A stretch of 44,909 bases of DNA, taken from contig CAZDIO010000073.1 in assembly GCA_964505555.1 (NCBI GenBank), positions 1 to 44,909 on the forward strand. The letters run 5' to 3'. A program made the translations under genes and the position numbers. Below the pieces are notes generated by a model. The model did not search any database. It was not told where the DNA came from and saw only the letters and a list, made by a program, of their open reading frames with translations. Below, one piece after another: positions 22,817-30,849 of this stretch. This DNA comes from CAZDIO01 sp964505555 (GTDB lineage: Bacteria > Bdellovibrionota_C > UBA2361 > SZUA-149 > CAZDIO01). How positions within the stretch are numbered: position 1 is the first letter of the stretch; every line of letters begins with the position of its first letter.

Positions 22817-24412
22817 CTAATGACGAAAATGTCTCTCCCCAGTAAACACCATCGACATCTTCCGAAGATCCGCTTCTTTAATAACCTCTTCATCCTTCAG
22901 TGAACCACCGGGCTGAACCAGGGCAACAATTCCTTCATCATTGAGAATCTCTAAGGTATCTGAAAACGGAAGAAACGCATCAGATGCTGCAACACCCCCG
23001 CGAACTTCATGACCATTATCTTTTGCCCGTCGTAACGCTATCCTCGCAGCATCAACTCGACTCATTTGCCCAGCACCAACTCCGATGGCAGTCCCGTCTT
23101 TTACGATCACTATCGCATTTGATTTTACGTGCTTACATATTTTCCATGCAAACTCTAAATCTTCTGTCATCTTCAAACTTGGGCGCTCTTTCGTAACTAC
23201 CGTCGCGGATCGAATCTCTGAAATCTGGCGATCGGGAGTTTGTAAAAGATACCCATCCAACGCTCTGCGTATGGTGGGGCTCTGGGCACGAAACGAAAGT
23301 AATCCCCCAGAGAGATCGCATTCCAAAACTCGTATATTCTTTTTTCTTTCAAATACGGCAACTGCCTCAGCAGAAACTTGAGAACTAATAACGACCTCAA
23401 CAAATCCTTGAACAATAATCTCTGCAAGCGCTCCGCTAAGCTCTCCGCTCACTGCAATAATTCCTCCAAAGGCACTCTGCGGATCGCACTCTCTTGCTGC
23501 AAGAAAAGCCTCCGTGGCGCTCTGACGAAGAGCCACTCCGCACGGATTTGTGTGCTTCATAATCACTGCAACCTGCTTCTGGAAAGGATGAAATTCAAGA
23601 AAGAGATCAAGCGCCGCTTCCGTATCAAGTAAGTTATTATAGGAGAGTTGTTTTCCCTGAAGCTGCCTCCAAGGCGCTTTCTTTGTATTTCCCACCACAA
23701 CTTTCTTATAAAAAGATGCCTGCTGATGTGGGTTCTCACCGTAACGAAGCTCCTCCTCTCGACAGAGAGTAATTGATTCAACGGGGGCGAGTGGTGCTTC
23801 GAAAGATCTTCCCTCTCCGCAGCTTGCTTCCGCACGAAGGGAAAAATAACGGGCGATCTCGCCATCGTAGGCAGCCATCATCGTAAACACCTTTGCTGCA
23901 AGCTTTGCTCGCAGTCGTTCGGGGATCTCTTCACTTTTTTCATACTCACGAATTATCATCTCATAATCTGCCGGATCGCAAACAGGCACAACGAACTGTG
24001 AATTCTTTGCGGCCGCTCGAATCATCGTTGGGCCACCAATATCAATGTATTCTACAAGATCATCATCGAGCTTCTGCGCCTGAGAGATCTGTTGAACAAA
24101 TGGATAGAGGTTAACAATAACGAAATCAATCGGAGCGATTCCTGCTTCTTGAAGTTGTTGAAGATCCTCTTTTCGCGATCGGCGCGCAAGGATCCCGCCA
24201 TGAATTTTGGGGTGGAGAGTTTTTACCCGTCCATCCAAAATCTCTTTCTGTCCGGTGTAGTCACTAATCAGAGTTACCGGAATGTTATTTTCAGAAAGAT
24301 ACTTCGCCGTGCCTCCAGTGGAGAGAATCTCAAGACCACAGGCGCAAAGACTTTTTACAAAAGGAAGGAGACCTGTTTTATCAGAGACACTTACGAGCGC
24401 TAATTTCTTCAT
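22817..24412 (-). CDS. purH: Bifunctional AICAR transformylase/IMP cyclohydrolase
   Basis: 531 residues; the last two steps of IMP synthesis. The ATG at 24412 gives the standard N-terminus MKKLALVSVSDKTGLLPFVK; an in-frame ATG at 24469 would add 19 atypical residues. The MGS-like cyclohydrolase domain (1-200) has GLEILSTGGTAKYL, DGRVKTLHPKIHGGILARR and DFVIVNLYPF. The transformylase domain has LRYGENPHQQASFY, LSYNNLLDTEAAL, VIMKHTNPCGVA (catalytic Lys-His pair) and SDAFLPFSD. First gene of the purH-purD-purE-tsaC operon. A predicted promoter lies about 40 nt upstream. Confidence 0.97.
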   Translation of the reverse strand: MKKLALVSVSDKTGLLPFVKSLCACGLEILSTGGTAKYLSENNIPVTLISDYTGQKEILDGRVKTLHPKIHGGILARRSRKEDLQQLQEAGIAPIDFVIVNLYPFVQQISQAQKLDDDLVEYIDIGGPTMIRAAAKNSQFVVPVCDPADYEMIIREYEKSEEIPERLRAKLAAKVFTMMAAYDGEIARYFSLRAEASCGEGRSFEAPLAPVESITLCREEELRYGENPHQQASFYKKVVVGNTKKAPWRQLQGKQLSYNNLLDTEAALDLFLEFHPFQKQVAVIMKHTNPCGVALRQSATEAFLAARECDPQSAFGGIIAVSGELSGALAEIIVQGFVEVVISSQVSAEAVAVFERKKNIRVLECDLSGGLLSFRAQSPTIRRALDGYLLQTPDRQISEIRSATVVTKERPSLKMTEDLEFAWKICKHVKSNAIVIVKDGTAIGVGAGQMSRVDAARIALRRAKDNGHEVRGGVAASDAFLPFSDTLEILNDEGIVALVQPGGSLKDEEVIKEADLRKMSMVFTGERHFRH

Positions 24413-24450
24413 GAAAAACCCAGTTGTTTCAAGGAATCGAGAAGGTTTCG

Positions 24451-24479
24451 ATAATACGCAATGCAGCAAAAAGAGTAAA
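24451..24479 (-). promoter_or_regulatory. Predicted sigma70 promoter for the purH operon
   Basis: On the minus strand TTTACT (24479-24474), a 17-nt spacer and TATTAT (24456-24451). The start point would be about 32 nt before the purH ATG. No purine riboswitch or palindromic PurR box was found between it and the gene. Confidence 0.45.
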
Positions 24480-24583
24480 GGGTGGGAACACCAGCCTTAA
24501 TCTCTGCGTCGCTGTGGTTAATATATAAACATTACAAATCTTATCCTGAGAACGGCTTTGTCTAGGTTCTGGGAGCGTTGGGA

Positions 24584-24674
24584 TTGAACACAGAGTTTCA
24601 CAGGGTTACACAGAGTTAAGAAAATAAGTTAGTAATTTTTAACTCTGTGTAACCCTGTGAAACTCTGTGTTCAA
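24584..24674. repeat. Family 3 CACAGAG inverted repeat (copy 3), perfect 34-bp arms
   Basis: Arms 24584-24617 and 24641-24674 are exact complements (TTGAACACAGAGTTTCACAG...). The 23-bp interior (AAGAAAATAAGTTAGTAATTT) is almost the same in copy 5 at 35260. Confidence 0.92.
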
Positions 24675-24710
24675 CACCTTAAAAACCTCTACCACAATGA
24701 ACACTCCATT

Positions 24711-24812
24711 CCTGTCGTTGCGAGCGGAGCGAAGCAATCTCGAATCGCTTTAGCAGTTACGAGATCGCTTCGCTCCGCCCGGCGGCCGGGCCTCCCGGCT
24801 CGCAACGACAGG
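24711..24812. repeat. Family 1 REP-like element (copy 3)
   Basis: 102 bp, starting CCTGTCGTTGCGAGCGG and ending in the complement, with an asymmetric GC-rich block (CGGCGGCCGGGCCTCCCGG) on the right. By eye it is identical base for base to the copy at 35385-35486 and is the reverse orientation of the type at 7328-7429. Confidence 0.93.
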
Positions 24813-24973
24813 GGCGTCCATAATGCTTTGTTCTTATACCAAAGATCGGGGCAACTTCTATAGTGTCAGGGGCAATCTCTGTATAGGATCCTAAAAGAAA
24901 GATTTATAGAACCACAGAGGCGCTGAGAGCTATTTTGGTTCGAGGTTCTGAAAGGTTATCGAGGCTTTGGGAT

Positions 24974-25057
24974 TGAACACAGAGTTTCTCAGGGTTTCAC
25001 AGAGTTAAGTTTAAAAGTCTTTTCTCTTTACGCAACTCTGTGAAACCCTGTGTTCAA
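24974..25057. repeat. Family 3 CACAGAG inverted repeat (copy 4)
   Basis: Left arm from 24974 (TTGAACACAGAGTTTCTCAG...) and right arm 25034-25057 (...CCCTGTGTTCAA). The right arm is shorter by one CACAGAG-type unit. It lies exactly 390 bp after copy 3 and is preceded by the same flanking block that precedes copy 5 at 35260, so locus A holds about one and a half tandem units. Confidence 0.85.
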
Positions 25058-25079
25058 TTAAAAATTGATAAAAGAAGGA

Positions 25080-27635
25080 TTAGGGAACAAAGCCTAACTG
25101 TTTATAGATTTTGTCGCGGCGGAGTTCTATTTCTGCTTGATCTGAGACATCAAGACGAAGCTCTCTGAGCTGAGTCATTAATTTTTCTCGCTCTTCAAAA
25201 AGTTGTCGTTGCAGTTCAAGTCGCTCCTGAGGTGTTGGCTCGATGTATCCTTTTACAAATCCAATATATCGATTAAGGCGCGTACGGTGTCGCTCAAGAT
25301 TACTAATCATTATGGAGAATTCTGAAACATCAAAGACTACCTGCTTCAGAGTTTCATCGATTGCGTTTTCGACCTCACTTTTTAATTCCGCACGACGTGT
25401 CTTTAACTCACGCCCAAGCGCAGACATCTGAGTTGCCAGCGTGTCATCATTGGGATTTTCTCGCCATAACTCCACCGCATCGAGGTAGCGAAGCGATGCC
25501 ATATCATAGCTTTCTTTCTTCTTTTTTACCTGAACACTGGAGAGCGACACTTCATTAGCAAGCTTTACGGGGTCACCAGATCTCGCGAGGTTTTTTCTTT
25601 CCTGCCATACTTGGTAGCGACGATTAAGGCTCTCCATTGTTTGTTGCGTTTGCTCTGTCGCGTGATCGACTTCGGCTATTCTCGCCTGCAGTTCGGTCTC
25701 TTTTTCATTTCGCAAACTGGGTGAACGAAGAGAGAAAAGATTCAACCTGGTATCGATATCACTTATTTTCCCGCGGACAACTATTTTTTCACGAATTTTG
25801 TTCTCTTTCTCTTCAGCTGTAAGGATTTTGATCCCATGCTGAGGTGAGGATTTCTCCTCTGCGCTTCTTTCTCTATTTCGAGCTTCTCGTTCTGCTTCCC
25901 AATTAATCGGCTGATTTGCTTGCTCAGAGACAATCTCCTCTAGTGCCGGAGGAGGCGGCACGTCTAGATCAGAAGCTTCTGCAATAACTCGGGAGAGATC
26001 GGCACTCAATACCTTCTCTTCGGCATCCCCCTGTTCAGAAAGCACTGTAATTGACGGTTCAAACAATTCTGTTTGCGCTAACGAGCGTAGCTCTTCGGGC
26101 CAGTGTTCAAGTGTGGGTGTTGGCGAAGAAGGAGGTAACGTGGGCTCTGCAGATGGCGGTGCAGAGAAAGGAGGAAGCATCGTGGTGTTTTCCTCAGGAG
26201 AAGCTTGTGGCTCTTTCTCGTTTGGAAGAGTCGGCTCTTTTTTCTCTGCCTTGCCTACCGCAAGTTCTGTGCTTGCCAAAATCTCCGCCTCACGAGCAGC
26301 ACGAAGCTCTTCATCTGTTGTTGATGTCCACACTCTTTTATGAGCGGCATGAAGAGGCTTTTGTTTTCGACTTAGCCAAGATTCTGTAAGTATAAAGCCA
26401 ATTCCAAGGACAAGGAGCACCACAACGACTGAAAGCACTGCCGTGAGCCTTTTAAATTTCTCACTGCCGCCGCGATCCTCACTACGGACCACCTGCTCTT
26501 CTTTTAGCTCAACGATAATATTTGGTGATTGTTCTTTTTTCCGCTCGAGGATCGGCTTCTTTGTATCAGGTTCTGACGCTACTCGTTGCCTAATCTCTCC
26601 ATTGGTTACCGAGGGAATCTGCTCCGAGTGCTTTTTCTTTACAACATCTGCTCCCTCAGTTTCATAAGAGCCTTCACTCTCTGATTCATTCTTACTAAAC
26701 TCAACTGCGGTTGCTTCTGGCGGTTGAATTACAATATCGTAATTTATCTCGTAACCAACCTCCCGAGAGACAAACCGCTTCGGAACTCCAGCCTGAACAT
26801 TTACCGTTTCCCCCGCTTCCGGCACACGCCGAACTTCAATAAGCTCCGCTGTAATGTTATCTGTCCCCCCACCTTCATTGGCACGATTAATTAAGAGTTT
26901 TGCTGCCTTTTCAAGATCGCGCTCAGCTAAAAGTTTTGTCAACTCATCTTCTTTTACTAAATTATAAAGACCATCGCTGCAGAGGAGAAAACGATCGCCG
27001 GGTTTTGCAAGATCTGGGAGCGCTCTACTTTCAACCTCAACCGCTGGAGTTGGTCCAAGCGATCGCGTCAGCATGTGTGCGATCGGATGATTTTCTGCCT
27101 GTTCCGGCGAGATCGCACCAGAGTCGATTAATTCCTTTACTAAGGTGTGATCTCTGGTCAGTAGTTCAAGCTTATTATCTCGTAATCGATAAATACGAGA
27201 ATCTCCAACGTGCGCAAGAAGTAGTTGTTGGGCACTGAGCACTACAACCACTACGGTGGTCCCCATCCCGGCGAGATCTTCTTTTTTCCGCCCTTCGGCA
27301 TAAATAACGTTGTTTGCACGAATAATTGCAGAACGCAGACTATCTTCGGTGATCTCACCTTGCTCATTTGCGGCATACTGAGTAATCACATCGACAGCGA
27401 TAGCAGAAGCCGTAGCTCCACCACGCGCGCCTCCCATTCCGTCGGCAACAATAAACATGCTACAGTTTGCAAGATGTTCGTAACCGTACGCGTCTTGATT
27501 CTCTTCGCGACGCCGCCCAATGTCTGTACGTGCTGCGAAAAAAAAATTTATTGATGATCGTTTGTCCAATGCTACGTCAAGAGTTCCCAAGTCGCCTTCA
27601 CCTCGACGAGCAAAAAGCCCAAGAGGCTCGGGCAA
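25080..27635 (-). CDS. PP2C-family serine/threonine phosphatase with TM helix and long periplasmic coiled-coil C-terminus
   Basis: 851 residues. Residues 30-270 form a Stp1/PrpC-type PP2C domain: RTDIGRRREENQDAYG (Asp48), FIVADGMGGARGG (Asp65-Gly66), GMGTTVV, HVGDSRIYRL, LCSDGLYNLV (Asp221) and GGGTDNITAELIEV (Asp259); the metal ligands are present. After a charged linker comes one TM helix (about 397-417), then a Pro/Glu-rich stretch and about 250 residues of predicted coiled coil with no recognised domain. The phosphatase would be cytoplasmic and the coil periplasmic, so it may sense the envelope and reverse Ser/Thr phosphorylation. The start at 27635 is TTG without a ribosome-binding site; a TTG at 27590 behind GAAGG is an alternative. 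No kinase gene is adjacent. Confidence 0.88.
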   Translation of the reverse strand: MPEPLGLFARRGEGDLGTLDVALDKRSSINFFFAARTDIGRRREENQDAYGYEHLANCSMFIVADGMGGARGGATASAIAVDVITQYAANEQGEITEDSLRSAIIRANNVIYAEGRKKEDLAGMGTTVVVVVLSAQQLLLAHVGDSRIYRLRDNKLELLTRDHTLVKELIDSGAISPEQAENHPIAHMLTRSLGPTPAVEVESRALPDLAKPGDRFLLCSDGLYNLVKEDELTKLLAERDLEKAAKLLINRANEGGGTDNITAELIEVRRVPEAGETVNVQAGVPKRFVSREVGYEINYDIVIQPPEATAVEFSKNESESEGSYETEGADVVKKKHSEQIPSVTNGEIRQRVASEPDTKKPILERKKEQSPNIIVELKEEQVVRSEDRGGSEKFKRLTAVLSVVVVLLVLGIGFILTESWLSRKQKPLHAAHKRVWTSTTDEELRAAREAEILASTELAVGKAEKKEPTLPNEKEPQASPEENTTMLPPFSAPPSAEPTLPPSSPTPTLEHWPEELRSLAQTELFEPSITVLSEQGDAEEKVLSADLSRVIAEASDLDVPPPPALEEIVSEQANQPINWEAEREARNRERSAEEKSSPQHGIKILTAEEKENKIREKIVVRGKISDIDTRLNLFSLRSPSLRNEKETELQARIAEVDHATEQTQQTMESLNRRYQVWQERKNLARSGDPVKLANEVSLSSVQVKKKKESYDMASLRYLDAVELWRENPNDDTLATQMSALGRELKTRRAELKSEVENAIDETLKQVVFDVSEFSIMISNLERHRTRLNRYIGFVKGYIEPTPQERLELQRQLFEEREKLMTQLRELRLDVSDQAEIELRRDKIYKQLGFVP

Positions 27636-27808
27636 AGTTTAATTTTAGCACGAATTTACACATAAAAAGAGCATAAGATTTTGTAATGACTAATTTTAGA
27701 GTGTCTACGCCGATAAAAAGGCGCAAAGTGTGGCCAACTTTGAGTAAAATGAACCTATTAATCCACCTTACTTCACTGTATTCTCACTACAGTTCTTAAC
27801 CATAGGTG

Positions 27809-28819
27809 TTATTGCACCCTTTTTAAGAAAGGCTCACCTTTTGAAAGAGCTAACTGCTTAATTTTTATTAGCGCTGATTCAGCTGCTTTTCTCTCTCGGT
27901 ATGGACCAACAAGGACACGAAAATAGTGGGCATTTTTTACCTTCGCATCCTGCACTTGCGCGTTGAATCCTGACTGACTCAACCGTTTCACCGACACTTG
28001 AGCCTTCTCTCTCGTTTGCTCTGCAGATAATTGAATATACCATCCCGCGGTAGTTTGCAGTTTTGGAGCGGTGTCAGCAGAGGATGTTTTCTTTGTTACT
28101 TGAGATCCTATCGGTTGCGATTGTTCTTTTGGAGTTTTGTCTAGCAAGTTGTCAGTGAGCTTCTCCAAATGAGCAACATTTTCTTTTTTTAATTCGAGTG
28201 CGGCTTGATTGCTTGTTACAGGGGCTGAATCAATTTTTGCTTGTTCATTTTTCTTCGTCTCAACATCAGCAAGCTTTGCGCGACTTGTTTGGGTGAGATC
28301 TCCTTTTTGAGCTTCAGCGACTGATTTTGCTGCAAATCCAGCGCTCTCCACTTTTTCTGTCTTTGTATCAAGAGTGCCTGCTCGTTCGCGCAACGTCTTT
28401 GGTGGAGATACGCGATTTTCTCGGAAATCAAACACTTCAGCAGGGCTCTCTCCCTTCTTTTCTGGCGTAGCATTATTCGGTTGACTCTTATGGAGGGTTG
28501 CAAGATCCAGTTTCTCTCCTTCGAAGTTCCCACCTAAACCAAGATCAGCCTCATCAATTCCATGCTCGACATCTTCAGAAAGCGGTTCCACCGGGAGCCG
28601 AACGATCTGCTTTGCCTGATCCTCAAGCGCTTGCTTGAGGCCACCTTCTTGCCCAGCAATGAGACCAAAGAAAAACACTCCGACCATTCCTCCAGCAATA
28701 ACCGCCCAAGCAGTAAAGAGTTGCCAAAAGCTTAGTCGAACCTCCCACTGTGGAGCGTGAGAAGATGAAACGCTACCAGAACGTGAGTGCGTATCTTTTT
28801 TTTCTTTGTTTGCGACCAT
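27809..28819 (-). CDS. SPOR-domain cell-envelope protein
   Basis: 336 residues: a basic cytoplasmic N-terminus, one TM helix (about 33-54, LFTAWAVIAGGMVGVFFFGLI), a long low-complexity Lys/Glu/Ala-rich periplasmic linker, and a C-terminal SPOR domain (about 255-335) starting AGWYIQLSAEQTREKAQ and containing YFRVLVGPYRERKAAESAL. SPOR domains bind denuded septal glycan and bring proteins to the division site. It follows the ArgRS-like gene by 28 bp, and an argS followed by a SPOR gene is, from memory, a known arrangement in some Deltaproteobacteria. A strong AAGGGGG precedes the ATG. The amidase two genes upstream could produce the glycan SPOR binds. Confidence 0.87.
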   Translation of the reverse strand: MVANKEKKDTHSRSGSVSSSHAPQWEVRLSFWQLFTAWAVIAGGMVGVFFFGLIAGQEGGLKQALEDQAKQIVRLPVEPLSEDVEHGIDEADLGLGGNFEGEKLDLATLHKSQPNNATPEKKGESPAEVFDFRENRVSPPKTLRERAGTLDTKTEKVESAGFAAKSVAEAQKGDLTQTSRAKLADVETKKNEQAKIDSAPVTSNQAALELKKENVAHLEKLTDNLLDKTPKEQSQPIGSQVTKKTSSADTAPKLQTTAGWYIQLSAEQTREKAQVSVKRLSQSGFNAQVQDAKVKNAHYFRVLVGPYRERKAAESALIKIKQLALSKGEPFLKRVQ

Positions 28820-28847
28820 GAAGCCCCCTTGAGAACGAAGAGATGTG

Positions 28848-29855
28848 TTATTTCTTGCTTACTTGTAGTGTGAATTTACTACTCGCGCAAGAATTCTCTA
28901 AGACCTGAAGTGCGGTGTTTATAGTGTCTCGAAGCGCTCTCGTCATCTCACCAAATTGCGAGAGAATTCTCTCATTAGATCCTTCATTTAAGAGCTTACG
29001 GGTTTCTGGCTTATTATAATAAGAATAAAAATCACGAATAATTCTTACTAGATAATTCGCAAAATCTGGGACAGTTCCTCGCTGTTGGGTGCGAAAAAAC
29101 ACATGACGAAAACCCAAAAGGAGCATACCAAAGGAGTGCCAATTTAAGACAGTACGCTCCTCCTGTCGAAAAGAGGAAAGTGCATCTAATTTCTTAAGGA
29201 GTTGCTTCGTATCGTAGAGAAATCTTCTTATGTACCACGGCACGTTTTGTCTTCCGTTGAGTCGCTCTCTGAAGGGCCGATACTCAAGTTCAGGATCTCC
29301 CATCAGAGCAAGGAGCATTAACTGCTGGTCAAAAGAAACGAGATCTTGCTCATCGAGAAAAAGTTGTACCTCTTCTTGGTGTTGATTCTCTTTGACTAAC
29401 CTATCCCAAGAAAAGGAAAACAATGGAACTTCTTCTTTTGGTTTTTCTTTTTTTTCTCCTTCTCCTTTTTCCCTCTCAGCAGAGATAACAAAACTTTCCC
29501 TTTGAAAGAGGAGACTAATTCCTTTTTCAAACAATGTAAAAAAATATTCCTGATAAAACGCCTCTGTCGGAGTAGCATTCAAGTGCCCCTGCCCTCCGAG
29601 GGCGATCTGAAAATAACGCCCTTCAGCCGCTCTCTTTCTTTCATGCACCTCAAAAAGTGCTTGAGCAATATCTAACGAATGCATCTCGCCTTTTCTTGCT
29701 AGATAAAAACAGAGATCTGACGAGAGGACATGTCCATACGCGGAGGGGCAATCAAGTACTCCAAAGTTCTTGTGCTGATGAAGAGGAAACAAAGGGGAGG
29801 AACTTTGCGCCTCAGCAAGAAGTGTTCTCAAATAACTCTCATATTCAAGATGCAT
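28848..29855 (-). CDS. Arginyl-tRNA-synthetase-like protein lacking the catalytic domain (Add1 plus DALR anticodon-binding regions)
   Basis: 335 residues; no exact family recognised. Residues 30-112 resemble the ArgRS N-terminal Add1 domain (VLDCPSAYGHVLSSDLCFYL, IALGGQGHLNATPTEAF, matching the usual 'GDYATNhAF-LAK...VAGPGFINF' pattern). Residues 172-335 resemble the post-KMSKS helices and DALR domain (SFDQQLMLLALMGDPELEYR, VPWYIRRFLYDTKQLLKKL, FANYLVRIIRDFYSYYNKP, then ALRDTINTALQVLENS). The class I catalytic core between them, with HIGH and KMSKS, is absent and replaced by about 55 charged residues. Canonical ArgRS has about 550-580. So it cannot charge tRNA but might bind tRNA-Arg or a protein partner. 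The ATG at 29855 overlaps the CCA-enzyme gene by 11 bp; the frame is open to 29906. A true argS must be elsewhere. Confidence 0.65.
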   Translation of the reverse strand: MHLEYESYLRTLLAEAQSSSPLFPLHQHKNFGVLDCPSAYGHVLSSDLCFYLARKGEMHSLDIAQALFEVHERKRAAEGRYFQIALGGQGHLNATPTEAFYQEYFFTLFEKGISLLFQRESFVISAEREKGEGEKKEKPKEEVPLFSFSWDRLVKENQHQEEVQLFLDEQDLVSFDQQLMLLALMGDPELEYRPFRERLNGRQNVPWYIRRFLYDTKQLLKKLDALSSFRQEERTVLNWHSFGMLLLGFRHVFFRTQQRGTVPDFANYLVRIIRDFYSYYNKPETRKLLNEGSNERILSQFGEMTRALRDTINTALQVLENSCASSKFTLQVSKK

Positions 29856-30849
29856 GAGAAACACTCGCCCTTCGGATCTCCAAAAGCTCCCTTTGCACCT
29901 TCTCATGGAGGTGGAAATCAGCTGCTAAAACACGTTCAAATGCGCTTTCAGGAAGATGCAAAAATAACATTACGAAGACCTCTTGCCAAAAAGAGCTGGC
30001 ATTCTTTGTTTCAGCACGAACCTCCCGCTCGATCTCTCTCTGGAGAATCATTTGTCGCACTCCTTCTGAGTAGCGGAGATCTTCATGAATCTGCTGAAGA
30101 AGCCCAAACGTTGCGAGCTGATCGAGAACCATCGTGACTTTTTTTTCCAAAAGGGCCTTTCGAAATTCATCAAAACATCTCTCTGCTGTAATTCTCTTTA
30201 TGTAGAACCCTCTTACTGCTTGCTCAAAAAGAACTCTCGTTTTTTCATCAAAAGTAAATGCATGACGAGAGATGAGTCGAATCCCACGAAGAAGTCGTGC
30301 TGGATCATCTTCAAAACTACGCTCATGGATAAGCACAAGCTTTCTCTCCTCAAGGTGACGAAGTCCATTAAAGAGATCAATCACTCCCCCAAATTCATTA
30401 ACTAAAAGGGAGACCGCTAAAGCATTGACAGTATAATCTCTCCGCTGGAGATCGCTTTCTAAAGTTCCCGGAGAGATTATTGGCCTTGCACCCGGTGTTG
30501 GATAGTTTTCCTTTCTTGCTGAAGAGAAATCTATTACAGCTAGTCCGGGAAGGATCTCTTCCTGGAAGATGAGTTTTCCTGTTTTATATCGAGGGAAAAA
30601 AACTTTTTTTATTGGCCGAGGGGCTTTGGAGAAATATCTCTCCCAATCCTTAAAAAGCAGCTCCATATACACTTTTGCATCGCCCTCAACCATGATGTCT
30701 AGATCCGTTGAAGTCTCTCCGAGAAGCACATCACGAATCATACCCCCCACAAGAAAGGTGCGGATCTGCGAGAGCTCTCCTGCATTTGCAAAATTGCGAA
30801 GAAGGTCTAGTACCTGACGATCAAGACGATCGAGAAACAGACGTGACAT
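29845..30849 (-). CDS. CCA/poly(A) polymerase-family tRNA nucleotidyltransferase (class II)
   Basis: 334 residues. The catalytic head has FLVGGMIRDVLLG (35-43) and the metal-binding TDLDIMVEGDA (Asp49, Asp51). LQRRDYTVNALAVSL and the neck motifs EDDPARLLRGIRLISRHAF and RITAERCFDEFRKAL follow. The family adds CCA (or only A, or only CC) to tRNA 3' ends, or poly(A) to RNA; specificity cannot be told here. The protein is shorter than the E. coli CCA enzyme and lacks an HD domain. Its ATG follows the amidase stop with no gap (TAGATG), and its end overlaps the ArgRS-like gene by 11 bp. The pairing of a tRNA-end enzyme with a tRNA-binding relic is notable. Confidence 0.9.
   Translation of the reverse strand: MSRLFLDRLDRQVLDLLRNFANAGELSQIRTFLVGGMIRDVLLGETSTDLDIMVEGDAKVYMELLFKDWERYFSKAPRPIKKVFFPRYKTGKLIFQEEILPGLAVIDFSSARKENYPTPGARPIISPGTLESDLQRRDYTVNALAVSLLVNEFGGVIDLFNGLRHLEERKLVLIHERSFEDDPARLLRGIRLISRHAFTFDEKTRVLFEQAVRGFYIKRITAERCFDEFRKALLEKKVTMVLDQLATFGLLQQIHEDLRYSEGVRQMILQREIEREVRAETKNASSFWQEVFVMLFLHLPESAFERVLAADFHLHEKVQRELLEIRRASVSHAS

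Larger units (their letters stand above)
24499..24923. repeat. Composite repeat locus A: outer CACAGAG arms around families 3 and 1
   Basis: The arm at 24499-24520 (CTCTGCGTCGCTGTGGTT) and the arm at 24899-24923 (GAACCACAGAGGCGCTGAGAG) form a loose outermost inverted repeat. Inside lie a perfect 34-bp family 3 repeat (24584-24617 with 24641-24674), a spacer, a family 1 element (24711-24812) and a 44-base stretch shared with locus B. Together with 24924-25057 this fills the 667-bp gap between purH and the PP2C gene. No credible gene is present. Confidence 0.8.

Noticed and set aside
24413..24480. Purine riboswitch before purH
   Set aside because: No three-way junction or conserved loop sequences; the leader after the predicted promoter is only about 30 nt.
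24657..24863. A 68-codon frame that recurs almost unchanged at 35322-35537
   Set aside because: The similarity comes from the repeated family 3, spacer and family 1 DNA, not from a conserved protein; both frames run through palindromes and have no initiation signal. Such frames may appear in databases as false hypothetical proteins.
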